Below, in pieces: positions 7,279-15,648 of a DNA stretch of 64,000 nt (position 1 is the first letter of the stretch; every line of letters begins with the position of its first letter). The stretch is from assembly GCA_042663485.1 (NCBI GenBank), contig JBHTAF010000002.1, one strand, 5' to 3'. This stretch comes from Natronosalvus sp042663485. Its GTDB lineage: Archaea; Halobacteriota; Halobacteria; Halobacteriales; Natrialbaceae. Position numbers and translations under genes: made by a program. The notes under the pieces were generated by a model. It did not search any database. It was not told where the DNA came from and worked only from the letters and a program-made list of their open reading frames with translations.

Positions 7279-9720
7279 ATGAGCTACCACACGCAGACAT
7301 CGATTCCAGACGTCCGTTCGATTCTCGAACGCGCACAGCCTGCCGACGGGCCGTCGCTGCTCGCGGACGAATCGCTTCTCGACGCGATCGATCGCTCCCG
7401 CTACGAGGGAGCGACGGTCGACGAGCAATACGAGGCCGTCATCCAGGCGCTCACGGCCCGAATCGAGCGCGATCCCGCGTTCGATCGTATCGCCGGAACG
7501 GTCGCCCGACACCGGTACTACCGAACCGTCCTCGGCGCGGACGTCTCCGGGGACGAATTCGACCGGGCCTATCGGGCGACGTTCGTGACCAACCTCGAGC
7601 GGGCGGTCGACGCGGACCGTCTCGACGGTCGACTGCTCGAGCGATTCGACCTCGAGGCACTCGCCGAGGCGCTCGACCTCGACCGGGACGGGAACCTCGA
7701 GTACATGGCGATGGAGACGCTCGTCCAGCGGTACGTCCTTCGAATCGAACAGGGAGGTGAGCCACTGGAGTTACCGCAAGCGTTCTGGATGCGAGTAGCG
7801 ATGGGCCTCGCCCTCGAGGAGGACGATCCGCAGAAGCGGGCGATAGAATTCTACGAGGTGCTCTCGAAACTCGAGTTCACGCCGTCAACGCCGACGCTCT
7901 TTCACAGCGGCACAGCCCATCCACAGCTCTCTTCGTGTTACCTGACGACCGTTCCGGACGACCTCGAGGGGATCTTCGACGCCTACAAACACCACGCCCA
8001 ACTCTCGAAGTGGAGCGGCGGCCTGGGCAACGACTGGACGAACGTTCGGGCCGAAGGTGCGTTGATCGAGTCGACCGGCGTCGAGTCGACTGGCGTCGTC
8101 CCCTTCCTCCGGATCAGCAACGACGTGACGGCGGCGATCAACCGCTCCGGAAAACGTCGTGGAGCGGCCTGTGCCTACCTAGCGTGCTGGCACCTCGACT
8201 TTCCCGCCTTCGTCGACCTCAAGCGCAACACCGGCGACGAGCGACGGCGGACCCCAGACATGAACACGGCCGCGTGGATCCCGGACCTCTTCGTCAAGCG
8301 CGTCCAGGACGGTGGCGAGTGGACGCTGTTCAGTCCCGACGAGGTGGCCGACCTGCACGACTGCTCGGGCGCGGCGTTCGAGGAGCGATATCGAGAGTAC
8401 GAGCGCCTGGCCGACGCAGGCGAACTCCGCCAGTACGAGCGCGTCGACGCCGAGTCGCTCTGGCGGCAGTTGCTCACCCGCGTGTTCGAAACCGGCCACC
8501 CGTGGCTGACGTTCAAGGACCCGTGTAACGTCCGCTCTCCACAGGACCACGTCGGTACCGTCCACTCCTCGAACCTCTGTACGGAGATCACGCTGAACAC
8601 GAGCGCCGACGAACACGCCGTGTGCAACCTCGGGAGCGTCAACTTCGCGACCCACGTCGCGGACGGCGAACTCGACCGCGAGCACCTCGCCTCGACGATC
8701 GAAACCGCGATGCGGATGCTCGACAACGTCGTCGACCTGTGTTTCTACCCGACCGACGCGGCCGAGCGCTCGAACCGCCGTCATCGCCCGGTCGGTCTGG
8801 GTACGATGGGGTTTCACGACGCGCTGATGGACCTGGGAGTCCCGATAGGCAGCGAGGCCGCCGTCGAGAAAGCGAACCGCTGGCAGGAATTTGTATCGTA
8901 TCACGCTATACAGAACTCCTCGAGACTCGCCGCCGAACGAGGGACGTATCCGTCCTACGAGGGATCGAAGTGGGACCGCGGTCTCCTGCCCCAGGATACC
9001 GTCGACCGCCTCGAGGCCGAACGCGGCCGGGCGATTCCGACCGATCGCGAGGAGACCCTCGAGTGGGAGACCGTCCGCGAGCACGTCGCCGAACACGGCA
9101 TGCGAAACTCGAACACGATGGCGATCGCGCCGACGGCGACCATCTCGACGATCAACGGGACGACGCCGTCGATCGAACCGATGTACTCGAACCTCTACGT
9201 GAAGTCGAATATGTCGGGTGATTTTACGATCGTCAACGAACACCTGGTCGAGGACCTGCGAGAGCGAGGGTGCTGGGACGACGACCTCGTCGATCTGCTC
9301 AAGTATCACGACGGCTCCGTCCAGGAGCTCGACGCGGTTCCCGACGACCTCAAAGCGCTGTACCGGGGTGCGTTCGAGATCGATCCGCGCCACCAGCTTC
9401 GGCTGACCGCCCACCGCCAGACGTGGATCGACCAGTCGGTTTCTCACAACGTCTTCTTCCCGTCGACCGACGGCACGTTGCTCGACGACGTGTACAAAAC
9501 GGCCTGGGAACTGGGGCTGAAAACGACGTACTACCTGCGCACGCTCGGCGCCTCCCAGATCGAGAAGTCGACCCTCGACATGGCCGAATACGGGAAGACC
9601 CAGCACCGTAGCGAGCGGGAGGATAGAGGGAGCAAATTGGGCCCCGGCGACGACGACGGCTCGAGCGCCGAGGATGACCTCCCCTCCCTCGACGATCCGA
9701 CCTGTGAGGCCTGTCAGTAA
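7279..9720 (+). CDS. nrdA: Ribonucleoside-diphosphate reductase, class I, large (alpha) subunit
   Basis: This 813-residue catalytic subunit reduces ribonucleotides to deoxyribonucleotides with a radical supplied by NrdB, encoded 16 nt downstream. Class I marks are present: the disulfide-forming Cys in SSCYLT (Cys220), the NLCTEI active site (Asn, Cys radical site, Glu), CNLGSVN with the second redox Cys, the radical-transfer pair in TTYYLRTLGA, and a C-terminal CEACQ redox tail. I do not see an N-terminal ATP-cone, so dATP feedback through a cone is not expected. The ATG at 7279 (MSYHTQTSIPDV) is chosen because the in-frame sequence before it has weak codon bias; this leaves a long 5' region after the likely TTTATG box near 7150. 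Confidence 0.95.
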   Translation: MSYHTQTSIPDVRSILERAQPADGPSLLADESLLDAIDRSRYEGATVDEQYEAVIQALTARIERDPAFDRIAGTVARHRYYRTVLGADVSGDEFDRAYRATFVTNLERAVDADRLDGRLLERFDLEALAEALDLDRDGNLEYMAMETLVQRYVLRIEQGGEPLELPQAFWMRVAMGLALEEDDPQKRAIEFYEVLSKLEFTPSTPTLFHSGTAHPQLSSCYLTTVPDDLEGIFDAYKHHAQLSKWSGGLGNDWTNVRAEGALIESTGVESTGVVPFLRISNDVTAAINRSGKRRGAACAYLACWHLDFPAFVDLKRNTGDERRRTPDMNTAAWIPDLFVKRVQDGGEWTLFSPDEVADLHDCSGAAFEERYREYERLADAGELRQYERVDAESLWRQLLTRVFETGHPWLTFKDPCNVRSPQDHVGTVHSSNLCTEITLNTSADEHAVCNLGSVNFATHVADGELDREHLASTIETAMRMLDNVVDLCFYPTDAAERSNRRHRPVGLGTMGFHDALMDLGVPIGSEAAVEKANRWQEFVSYHAIQNSSRLAAERGTYPSYEGSKWDRGLLPQDTVDRLEAERGRAIPTDREETLEWETVREHVAEHGMRNSNTMAIAPTATISTINGTTPSIEPMYSNLYVKSNMSGDFTIVNEHLVEDLRERGCWDDDLVDLLKYHDGSVQELDAVPDDLKALYRGAFEIDPRHQLRLTAHRQTWIDQSVSHNVFFPSTDGTLLDDVYKTAWELGLKTTYYLRTLGASQIEKSTLDMAEYGKTQHRSEREDRGSKLGPGDDDGSSAEDDLPSLDDPTCEACQ

Positions 9721-9736
9721 CCCGTACCCACCGACA

Positions 9737-10732
9737 ATGACACTCATCAACACCGACAGCGAACACGACCCGAACAAGATCCTCCCCATCGAGTACGACT
9801 GGGCGCGAGCGTACTACGAAGCCGGCGTCGACAACAACTGGGTTCCCGCCGAGATTCCGATGCAGGACGACGTCACGCAGTGGAACGGTGACGAACTCTC
9901 CGCGGCCGAGCGACAACTCGTCGAGTGGAACCTCGGCTTCTTCTCGACGGCGGAGTCGCTCACGGCAAACAACATCGTCCTCGCGCTGTACGAGTACGTG
10001 ACCGCCCCCGAGTGCCGACAGTACCTCCTGCGCCAGGCCTACGAGGAGGCGATTCACACGGATACCTTCATCTACTGCTGTGACTCGCTGGGATTCGATC
10101 CGGAGTACCTCTACGGGATGTACGACCGGATTCCGGCGATTGAGGAGAAAGACGCCTTCGTCGTCGATCTGACGAGAGCCATCGATCGACCCACGTTTAC
10201 CATCGACACCGACGACGACCTGCGGGAATTTCTCCGGGACCTCATCGGCTTCTACGTCATCATGGAGGGCATCTTCTTCTACGCTGGCTTCGCCATGATG
10301 CTCGGGCTCAAGCGCCAGCAGAAACTGGTCGGCGTCGGCCAGCAGTTCGAGTACATCATGCGAGACGAATCGCTCCACGTCGGCTTCGGCGTCGATCTGA
10401 TCGATCAGCTCCGCAGAGAACACCCCGGCGCCTGGACTGACAGCTTCGGCGAGGAGGTAATCGACCTGATCACCCAGGCCGTCGAGTTAGAGCGCGTCTA
10501 CGCTCACGAGGCCTGTCCCGACGAGATACTGGGTATGGGGCCCGACCAGTTCGCAACGTACGTCGAACACGTCGCCGACCGCCGCCTCGAGCAGCTCGGC
10601 CTGCCGGCCCAGTACGGGGTCGAGAACCCCTTCCCGTGGCTCTCCGAACAGGTCGATCTGAACAAGGAGAAGAACTTCTTCGAGACGCAGGTGACCGAGT
10701 ACCGCAGCGGCGCCAGTCTCGAGTGGGAGTAG
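9737..10732 (+). CDS. nrdB: Ribonucleoside-diphosphate reductase small (beta) subunit, R2c-like
   Basis: A 331-residue ferritin-fold subunit that makes the radical initiator for NrdA. The six metal ligands can be placed: Glu73, Glu104 and His107 (EEAIHTDTF), Glu177 (MEGIFFY), Glu211 and His214 (RDESLHV). Two positions depart from the textbook class Ia enzyme: the first ligand is Glu, not Asp, and the residue four after His107, where the tyrosyl radical sits, is Phe111. Both are hallmarks of class Ic enzymes with an Mn/Fe centre, as in Chlamydia. The C-terminal VTEYRSGASLEWE keeps the Tyr that links to the large subunit. It overlaps nothing and lies in one operon with nrdA. Confidence 0.95.
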   Translation: MTLINTDSEHDPNKILPIEYDWARAYYEAGVDNNWVPAEIPMQDDVTQWNGDELSAAERQLVEWNLGFFSTAESLTANNIVLALYEYVTAPECRQYLLRQAYEEAIHTDTFIYCCDSLGFDPEYLYGMYDRIPAIEEKDAFVVDLTRAIDRPTFTIDTDDDLREFLRDLIGFYVIMEGIFFYAGFAMMLGLKRQQKLVGVGQQFEYIMRDESLHVGFGVDLIDQLRREHPGAWTDSFGEEVIDLITQAVELERVYAHEACPDEILGMGPDQFATYVEHVADRRLEQLGLPAQYGVENPFPWLSEQVDLNKEKNFFETQVTEYRSGASLEWE

Positions 10733-10905
10733 CCCGCCCACCACCCGGTCGGAACGGCTCTGGTCACCTGCTGGAGGCCGACCTCAGGTCGGAACGGTGG
10801 CTCGAGTCGGAGCGGTGAATTGACCCCGAAGAGGTGGCTCGAGCGACAGATCGGTCTCACTCTTCCGTTTGACCGTTTGGCCGTCAGTTCTCCAGCCTCC
10901 AGTTA

Positions 10906-11235
10906 TCAATCCTCCGTCCAGTACATCAGGTTCTCCTTCTCGGTGCCACAGTTCGGACAGGTGTCGGGAAGGCCCTCGTCGATCGCCCCCATCTCGCCGC
11001 ACTCGGTACAGCGCCACATCAACTCGGCTTCGCCGAACTCGTGGCCCGAGCGCGCGTGTTCGACGCTCATCGCCTCGACACCCTCCCGGGTCGTGACGAA
11101 GAAGCCGCCGAGGTCGAATCCGCGGACGGTTCCGAGTTTCTCCCCGTCTTCGCCGTAGACGGCCTGGCCGAACTGAACCTCGTGGACGTCCTCGACGGCT
11201 TCTTCGTCGCCCTCTCTAGCCGGTGTTTCTCCCAT
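10906..11235 (-). CDS. Rubredoxin-like zinc-ribbon protein (DUF7130-like)
   Basis: A 109-residue protein with an N-terminal beta-rich domain (EVQFGQAVYGEDGEKLGTV, then RGFDLGGFFVTTREG) and a C-terminal rubredoxin-like knuckle pair, CTECGEM and CPNCGTEKE, before MYWTED. It matches my memory of haloarchaeal DUF7130. The ATG at 11235 is chosen because the conserved part begins soon after METPAREGDEE-like acidic residues; in-frame extension upstream looks random. It converges on nrdB and diverges from the S6e gene. Electron transfer or zinc binding is possible; function is unknown. Confidence 0.8.
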   Translation of the reverse strand: MGETPAREGDEEAVEDVHEVQFGQAVYGEDGEKLGTVRGFDLGGFFVTTREGVEAMSVEHARSGHEFGEAELMWRCTECGEMGAIDEGLPDTCPNCGTEKENLMYWTED

Positions 11236-11362
11236 GGGTGAGGCTCCCACGAGTACGGGCATAAAACCACAACGCCCACCATCGTGGCTCGCCAACGATA
11301 CGCCCGGTCCCGAGAAACGGTCGATCGACGTATTTTTCACCGCAGACCGTTTTTGCCCGCCC

Positions 11363-11773
11363 ATGGCAAGTTTCACTGTCGTCGTCGGCGACCCCGAATC
11401 GGGGCTCGCCCACCAGCTCGAGGCGGAGGGTCAGGACGCGAACCGATTCATCGGCAAAGAGATCGGCCAGGAGGTCGACGGGAGCGCCGTCGGCCTCGAC
11501 GGCTACACGCTCGAGATCACCGGTGGCTCGGACAACGCGGGCCGCCCGCACAACGAGACGGTCGCGGGCTCCCGGCTCCAGGAAGTCCTGATGAACGAAC
11601 GCCAGACGGGCTACAATCCCGGCCGCGACGGCGAGCGCCGCCGGATCACCGCTCGCGGACGCGAGATCTCTGACGAAACCGCCCAGATCAACACGACGAT
11701 CACCGAGCGCGGCTCCGAGAGCGTCGAGAGCCTACTGGGCCTCGAGGCCGACGAGGACGGAGACGACGAGTAA
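11363..11773 (+). CDS. rps6e: 30S ribosomal protein S6e
   Basis: A 136-residue archaeal/eukaryal ribosomal protein of the small subunit. It has the family core: ASFTVVVGDPESGLAHQLEAE, the GKEIGQEVDG stretch, LEITGGSDNAGRPH, then the strongly conserved RRRITARGREISDETAQIN. Length suits archaeal S6e. The ATG at 11363 starts the conserved N-terminus; a TATTTTT box lies about 30 nt upstream, near 11330. The DUF7112 gene follows 14 nt after the stop and is probably co-transcribed. Confidence 0.95.
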   Translation: MASFTVVVGDPESGLAHQLEAEGQDANRFIGKEIGQEVDGSAVGLDGYTLEITGGSDNAGRPHNETVAGSRLQEVLMNERQTGYNPGRDGERRRITARGREISDETAQINTTITERGSESVESLLGLEADEDGDDE

Positions 11774-11787
11774 TCCCCCTCGCTTCT

Positions 11788-12231
11788 ATGCCCGACCGAA
11801 TTTCGAGTGACAACCCGAGCGTCAAGACGGTTCGAGCGACGCTGGCGGAGACCGCTACCGGCGTTCGCATCGAAATCCCCGGCGACGAGACGGGACACTT
11901 TCCCGATCAGGCGGGTGAGGTCGTCCGGTTCGTCCTCGAGGGAACCGAGCACTTCGGCCGAGTCGATCGCGGTCTGACCGGCGACGAACTGATCGTCCCT
12001 GGCCTCTACGAGACGCCGGACCAGGCGCGGGATCCGCGTGACGGCGTCGACGCCCTGCCCGACTGGATCGACGACCACGGCGCTCGCCGCGGCGGGTCGG
12101 TCCTGCTCGACGTCGTCGAACCCGACTTCCTCTACGGCGTTCGCGCACCCGGTGAAACTGCCGTCTACGAGGCCCACGAACCGCCGTCTGCGAGCCTGCA
12201 GGACATTGCGAAGGGGCTCGAGGACCAGTAG
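11788..12231 (+). CDS. DUF7112-like haloarchaeal protein
   Basis: A 147-residue acidic protein without membrane segments or cysteine pairs. Conserved-looking parts are MPDRISSDNPSVKTVRATLAE, the VRFVLEGTEHFGRVDRG strand pair and DFLYGVRAPGETAVYEA near the end. I recall this sequence style as DUF7112, which usually sits behind rps6e as here, with only 14 nt of spacer. The two-beta-sheet pattern hints at a small-molecule or RNA-binding fold, but no function can be assigned. Confidence 0.75.
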   Translation: MPDRISSDNPSVKTVRATLAETATGVRIEIPGDETGHFPDQAGEVVRFVLEGTEHFGRVDRGLTGDELIVPGLYETPDQARDPRDGVDALPDWIDDHGARRGGSVLLDVVEPDFLYGVRAPGETAVYEAHEPPSASLQDIAKGLEDQ

Positions 12232-12346
12232 CGCCGTTGGGTGAGCGTGGTGGTGGGTCGAGCGTAGCGACGGGTCGAACGCGGCCACGGTAACGAGTTC
12301 GACGATTCTAGATCGTTTCGAACCGAAACCCCCTTGTAGCTTGCTG

Positions 12347-12360
12347 ACTAACCGGTTAGT
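12347..12360. promoter_or_regulatory. 14-bp perfect palindrome, candidate TetR operator
   Basis: ACTAACCGGTTAGT reads the same on both strands and ends 2 nt before the GTG start of the TetR gene. Perfect TAACCGGTTA-type palindromes are usual TetR-family operators, so autorepression of the regulator-efflux operon is the simplest reading. Binding is inferred. Confidence 0.6.
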
Positions 12361-12362
12361 TA

Positions 12363-13019
12363 GTGACCGACGAGAGCGCCCGCGACGAAATTATGACGGC
12401 GACCTACGAGGCCCTGTGCGAACACGGCTACACCGAGCTCACCACACAGGCTATCGCCGACCAGACGGACAAGAGCAAGTCCCTGCTGTTCTATCACTAC
12501 GACTCCAAAGACGACATCATCTCGGCATTTTTCGACTTCCTGCTCGAGCACTTCGACGACCGCCTCGCGGCCAGCCAGGAGCTATCGCCGGTCGAACGCC
12601 TCGCGGCGCTCGTCGACTGGTTCCTCTACGACCCCGACGACGACGAGCGCGCATCCTTCCACACAGCGATGCTCGAATTGCGCGCCCAAGCCCCCTACGA
12701 CGAGCGGTTCCAGGCGCACCTCCGGCGCAGCGACGATGCGCTCCGGGCGGCGTTCGAGGGAATTCTCCAGGACGGCCTCGAGGCCGGCGTCTTTCGCGAC
12801 CACGATCCCGCGGAGACGGCGACGGTGCTGATCGCCGCCCTCGACGGCGCGCGCATCCGGCAGCTGACGATGGACCGGGACGCTTATCTCGAAGAGGTGC
12901 GGTCGGGCATCGCCAACGTCGTCGTCGCGGACCTGCTCGTCGAGGGCGAATCCTTCCCCGAGCGAGGGACCGTCTCGCTCGAGGCCGCGGACGCGGCGGC
13001 CGGTGATGCCCCCGAATGA
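12363..13019 (+). CDS. TetR/AcrR-family transcriptional regulator
   Basis: A 218-residue regulator with an N-terminal HTH (REDEIMTATYEAL-like helix, then GYTELTTQAIADQTDKSKSL with the LLFYHYDSKDDII helix that is typical of TetR repressors) and a long helical ligand-binding domain. The GTG start at 12363 is directly after a perfect 14-bp palindrome, and no ATG fits the conserved N-terminus. The stop overlaps the ATG of the MATE gene by 4 nt (ATGA), so the two are translationally coupled and the efflux pump is the likely target. The inducing ligand is unknown. Confidence 0.9.
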   Translation: MTDESARDEIMTATYEALCEHGYTELTTQAIADQTDKSKSLLFYHYDSKDDIISAFFDFLLEHFDDRLAASQELSPVERLAALVDWFLYDPDDDERASFHTAMLELRAQAPYDERFQAHLRRSDDALRAAFEGILQDGLEAGVFRDHDPAETATVLIAALDGARIRQLTMDRDAYLEEVRSGIANVVVADLLVEGESFPERGTVSLEAADAAAGDAPE

Positions 13020-14488
13020 GTCGAAAACGCGATCGATCGGTCAACGTCACGGACGGCGACCTGTTCAAGCCCCTCCTCGTGCTGTCGGCCCCCATCGTCT
13101 TCTCACAACTCCTGCAGGTGGGTTACAACCTCGCGGACACCTTCTGGGTCGGTCGCCTCGGGAGCGACGCCGTCGCCGCGCTTTCGTATTCCTGGGCCAT
13201 CGTCTTCCTGATGGTGAGTATCGGGGGCGGCCTCACCGCCGCGGGGACCGTCCTCGTCTCTCAGTACAAGGGCGCGAAGGACTTTCGGCGGTCGCACCAC
13301 GTCGCCGGACAGACGCTCTCGTTCGTGACCGTCGTCGGCTTCGTCTTCGGCGCACTCGGCTTCGCGCTCTCGCCCTGGCTGATCCAGCTGGTGGGCGCCG
13401 AACCGGGCACCGCCGCTTACACCTACGCGGTCAACTACACCCGGATCATCTTCGTCAGCGTCGGTTTCATGTTCTGGTTCTTCATCTTCGACGCCCTCTC
13501 GCGAGGCTGGGGCGACACCCGGACGCCGATGTACCTGATGGCGCTCAGCGTGACGATGAACGTCGTCCTGGACCCCATCCTCATCCTGGGATTCGTCGAC
13601 AACCCGCTCTTCGCCTGGATTGGCGCGACCGGTCTCGAGTCGACGCTCTACGCACAGACCGGCTTCGCCGGCTTCGGCGTCGAGGGCGCCGCGGTGGCGA
13701 CGGTTTTCTCCCGCGGTGTCGCCGCCCTCGTCGGCCTCTACCTGCTCTTTTCGGGCCGAGTCGGGCTCGAGCCGACCCTCGCGGACCTTCGCCTCGAGCT
13801 GCCGACGGTCAAGAAGATCCTCGAGATCGGCGGGCCCATCGCGACCGAGCAAGGCTTTCGCTCCTCGGGGATCGCCCTGCTGACGGCGCTCGTGGCCATC
13901 GCCGGAACCGACGCGGTCGCGGCCTACGGGATCGCCAACCGGCTCTCCTCGCTGCTCTTCTTGCCGGCGCTCGGGCTGGCCCGCGGCACGGAAGCCGTCG
14001 TCGGGCAGAACCTCGGTGCCGAGCAGGTGAGCCGTGCCTGGAAGGCCGTCAAGCTGAGTTCCGTCGTCGTCGTCGGGATCTTCGTCGCCGTCGTCGCGGT
14101 CGCGTACCCGCTGGCCGAACCGATCACGGCGGTCTTCATCCAGGGCGAGGGGAGCGAGCAGGTCGTCACCTACGGCGCCGCGTTCATCCTGATCGCGGGG
14201 CCCTCCTACATCTTCATGGGCGTCTTCCAGGTGCTTCTGGGCGGCCTCCGGGGCAGCGGCAGCACCCGCGCGGCGATGTTCCTCTCGATTCAGGAACTCT
14301 GGATGTATCGCATCCCCATCTCGGCGATCGCCATCCTCCACTTCGGGCTGGGCATCTACGGCGTCTGGTACGCCATCGCCCTCTCGTACGTCCTCTCGGC
14401 CATCGTCACCGCCGTCTGGTTCCTGCGCGGGACCTGGACCGACAACGTCGTGACCGAGGACGTCGCGTCGGCACCCGCCGGTGATTGA
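13016..14488 (+). CDS. MATE-family efflux transporter
   Basis: A 490-residue inner-membrane exporter with about 12 hydrophobic segments. The N-terminal half opens with the family pattern LLVLSAPIVFSQLLQVGYNLADTFWVGRLG split here by position: PIVFSQLLQ then NLADTFWVG. The second half repeats the layout (KKILEIGGPIATEQGF, then GTDAVAAYGIANR). MATE proteins expel drugs or metabolites using Na+ or H+ gradients. It overlaps the TetR gene by 4 nt and is followed by an isoprenyl-synthase-like gene, in which the next start lies 1-8 nt around its stop. The substrate cannot be inferred. Confidence 0.95.
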   Translation: MSRKRDRSVNVTDGDLFKPLLVLSAPIVFSQLLQVGYNLADTFWVGRLGSDAVAALSYSWAIVFLMVSIGGGLTAAGTVLVSQYKGAKDFRRSHHVAGQTLSFVTVVGFVFGALGFALSPWLIQLVGAEPGTAAYTYAVNYTRIIFVSVGFMFWFFIFDALSRGWGDTRTPMYLMALSVTMNVVLDPILILGFVDNPLFAWIGATGLESTLYAQTGFAGFGVEGAAVATVFSRGVAALVGLYLLFSGRVGLEPTLADLRLELPTVKKILEIGGPIATEQGFRSSGIALLTALVAIAGTDAVAAYGIANRLSSLLFLPALGLARGTEAVVGQNLGAEQVSRAWKAVKLSSVVVVGIFVAVVAVAYPLAEPITAVFIQGEGSEQVVTYGAAFILIAGPSYIFMGVFQVLLGGLRGSGSTRAAMFLSIQELWMYRIPISAIAILHFGLGIYGVWYAIALSYVLSAIVTAVWFLRGTWTDNVVTEDVASAPAGD

Positions 14489-14489
14489 A

Positions 14490-15407
14490 ATGACCGGGTC
14501 GAATCCCTTCGTCGACGATGGTGACGTCAGCGGCAACGGTGCCGAACTCGTTCGAGGGACGGGGCTCACCCCGTCCGTCCGGGCACTCTCACTGCGCGCC
14601 TGTCCGCCTCCAGACGACTCGCTTCCGGTCACCCTCTGTCGGACCGTCGCGACGACCGTCGACGCCGACTCGAGCGTCGGCGCCTCGGCCGCGACGCTCG
14701 AGTCCCTGGCCACCGCGCTGGTCGCCCTCGAGGGGTACGTCCGGCTGCGACGCGCGACGCTATCGGAGAGAACCGACGACCGCGAGACGGCGCTGCTGGC
14801 GAGCGATTACCTGTTCGCTCGCGCGCACAGTGCGGTTGGGGCGGCCCCGCTGGACGCCGAACGGGCGCTCGTGGGCGTTCGCGCGTTCACCGATGCCTCG
14901 AGCGAGTTGCCTGCGGCGATTTGTCGTGGCGGGAGCGCGGGCGACGGGGAGATGGAATCGGAGTCGGAATTGGAATCGGAATCGAAACCAGCGCTCGAAT
15001 CGACCGTCGAAACAGGCCCACTGGCCGCCCTCACCGGCTGCGGCTGCATCCTGGGGGCCGTCGTCGGCGACCGACTCGATGCAGCCGACCCGCTTCGAGC
15101 GTACGGGCGCCACCTCGGAACCCTCCTCGACGCCGTTCCGGGCGGATCGCTCGACGAAATCGCGAGCCCACCCGAACGCCTCGCTCGCGACCACCGCAAG
15201 ACGGTTCGACAGGCGATGATTCGTGGCTTCCAGGGCGAGGCGATCACTGGGTCACTCCCCGACGACCCCCGTCTTCGGACAGTGCTCGTCCCACGACTCG
15301 AGGCGGCGACAGCCGCCCACGCCCGCCTCGCCGATCACCTCGACGAAACCGCGCTGGGTCGGCTCGAGCGACCGCTTCGCTGGCTCGGGAGCGAACTTGT
15401 CCACTGA
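14490..15407 (+). CDS. DUF7114-like protein with degenerate isoprenyl-synthase fold
   Basis: About 305 residues, mostly predicted helices. The stretch TALLASDYLFARAHSAV near residues 102-118 matches the helix that follows the first Asp-rich motif in polyprenyl diphosphate synthases, and GPLAALTGCGCILGAVVGD matches a later helix. The catalytic DDxxD motifs are not where they should be; the first position reads ALEGYVRLRRATLSER. A Ser/Glu-rich insert (ESESELESESK-type) sits near residue 155. So this is probably a catalytically dead relative; I recall the label DUF7114. A GTG at 14481 overlapping the MATE stop is an alternative start. Confidence 0.7.
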   Translation: MTGSNPFVDDGDVSGNGAELVRGTGLTPSVRALSLRACPPPDDSLPVTLCRTVATTVDADSSVGASAATLESLATALVALEGYVRLRRATLSERTDDRETALLASDYLFARAHSAVGAAPLDAERALVGVRAFTDASSELPAAICRGGSAGDGEMESESELESESKPALESTVETGPLAALTGCGCILGAVVGDRLDAADPLRAYGRHLGTLLDAVPGGSLDEIASPPERLARDHRKTVRQAMIRGFQGEAITGSLPDDPRLRTVLVPRLEAATAAHARLADHLDETALGRLERPLRWLGSELVH

Positions 15408-15411
15408 CAAG

Positions 15412-15431
15412 CCCACGACTGACGTCGTGGG
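15412..15431. repeat. Short hairpin resembling an IS200/IS605-type end
   Basis: CCCACGAC and GTCGTGGG form an 8-bp stem with a 4-nt loop just after the DUF7114-like stop. It resembles the subterminal palindromes of haloarchaeal IS200/IS605 (IS1341-type) elements, but no transposase gene is present nearby. It may equally act as a transcription terminator. Confidence 0.4.
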
Positions 15432-15611
15432 TTACTGGCAGGAAGTCACAGATAATGTCAGACGGTCAGTATAGGCTGCTACCGAGAGCACACCCGTGGA
15501 GAGATATTCCCGACACTTGTTCTTCTTTAGAGTGGGTCCGAGCCGAACGAGACTGTCAGGAGAGAGGCACACGTCTCGAAGACAGAGCTACAGCATCGTT
15601 TCCTTTTGACA

Positions 15612-15619
15612 CCGGTATT
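15612..15619 (+). promoter_or_regulatory. TATA-like element for the lipoprotein gene
   Basis: GTATTTATG lies about 30 nt before the ATG at 15649, the spacing for a leaderless transcript. Seen by eye. Confidence 0.4.
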
Positions 15620-15648
15620 TATGCGTAGAGCGGTAAATGAGCTAACAA

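Noticed and set aside
8871..8930. Short AT-leaning codon stretch in nrdA as a second intein scar
   Set aside because: It spans about a dozen codons in a poorly conserved helix, and inteins favour conserved active-site segments; the signal is too weak.
8179..9789. 536-residue frame antisense to nrdA
   Set aside because: Composition (Val/Arg/Gly/Asp-rich, no motif) is that of an antisense shadow, while the plus strand holds all RNR active-site motifs.
13103..14713. 536-residue frame antisense to the MATE gene
   Set aside because: The translated sequence is low-complexity Asp/Arg/Gly with no domain; the plus-strand MATE protein is clear.
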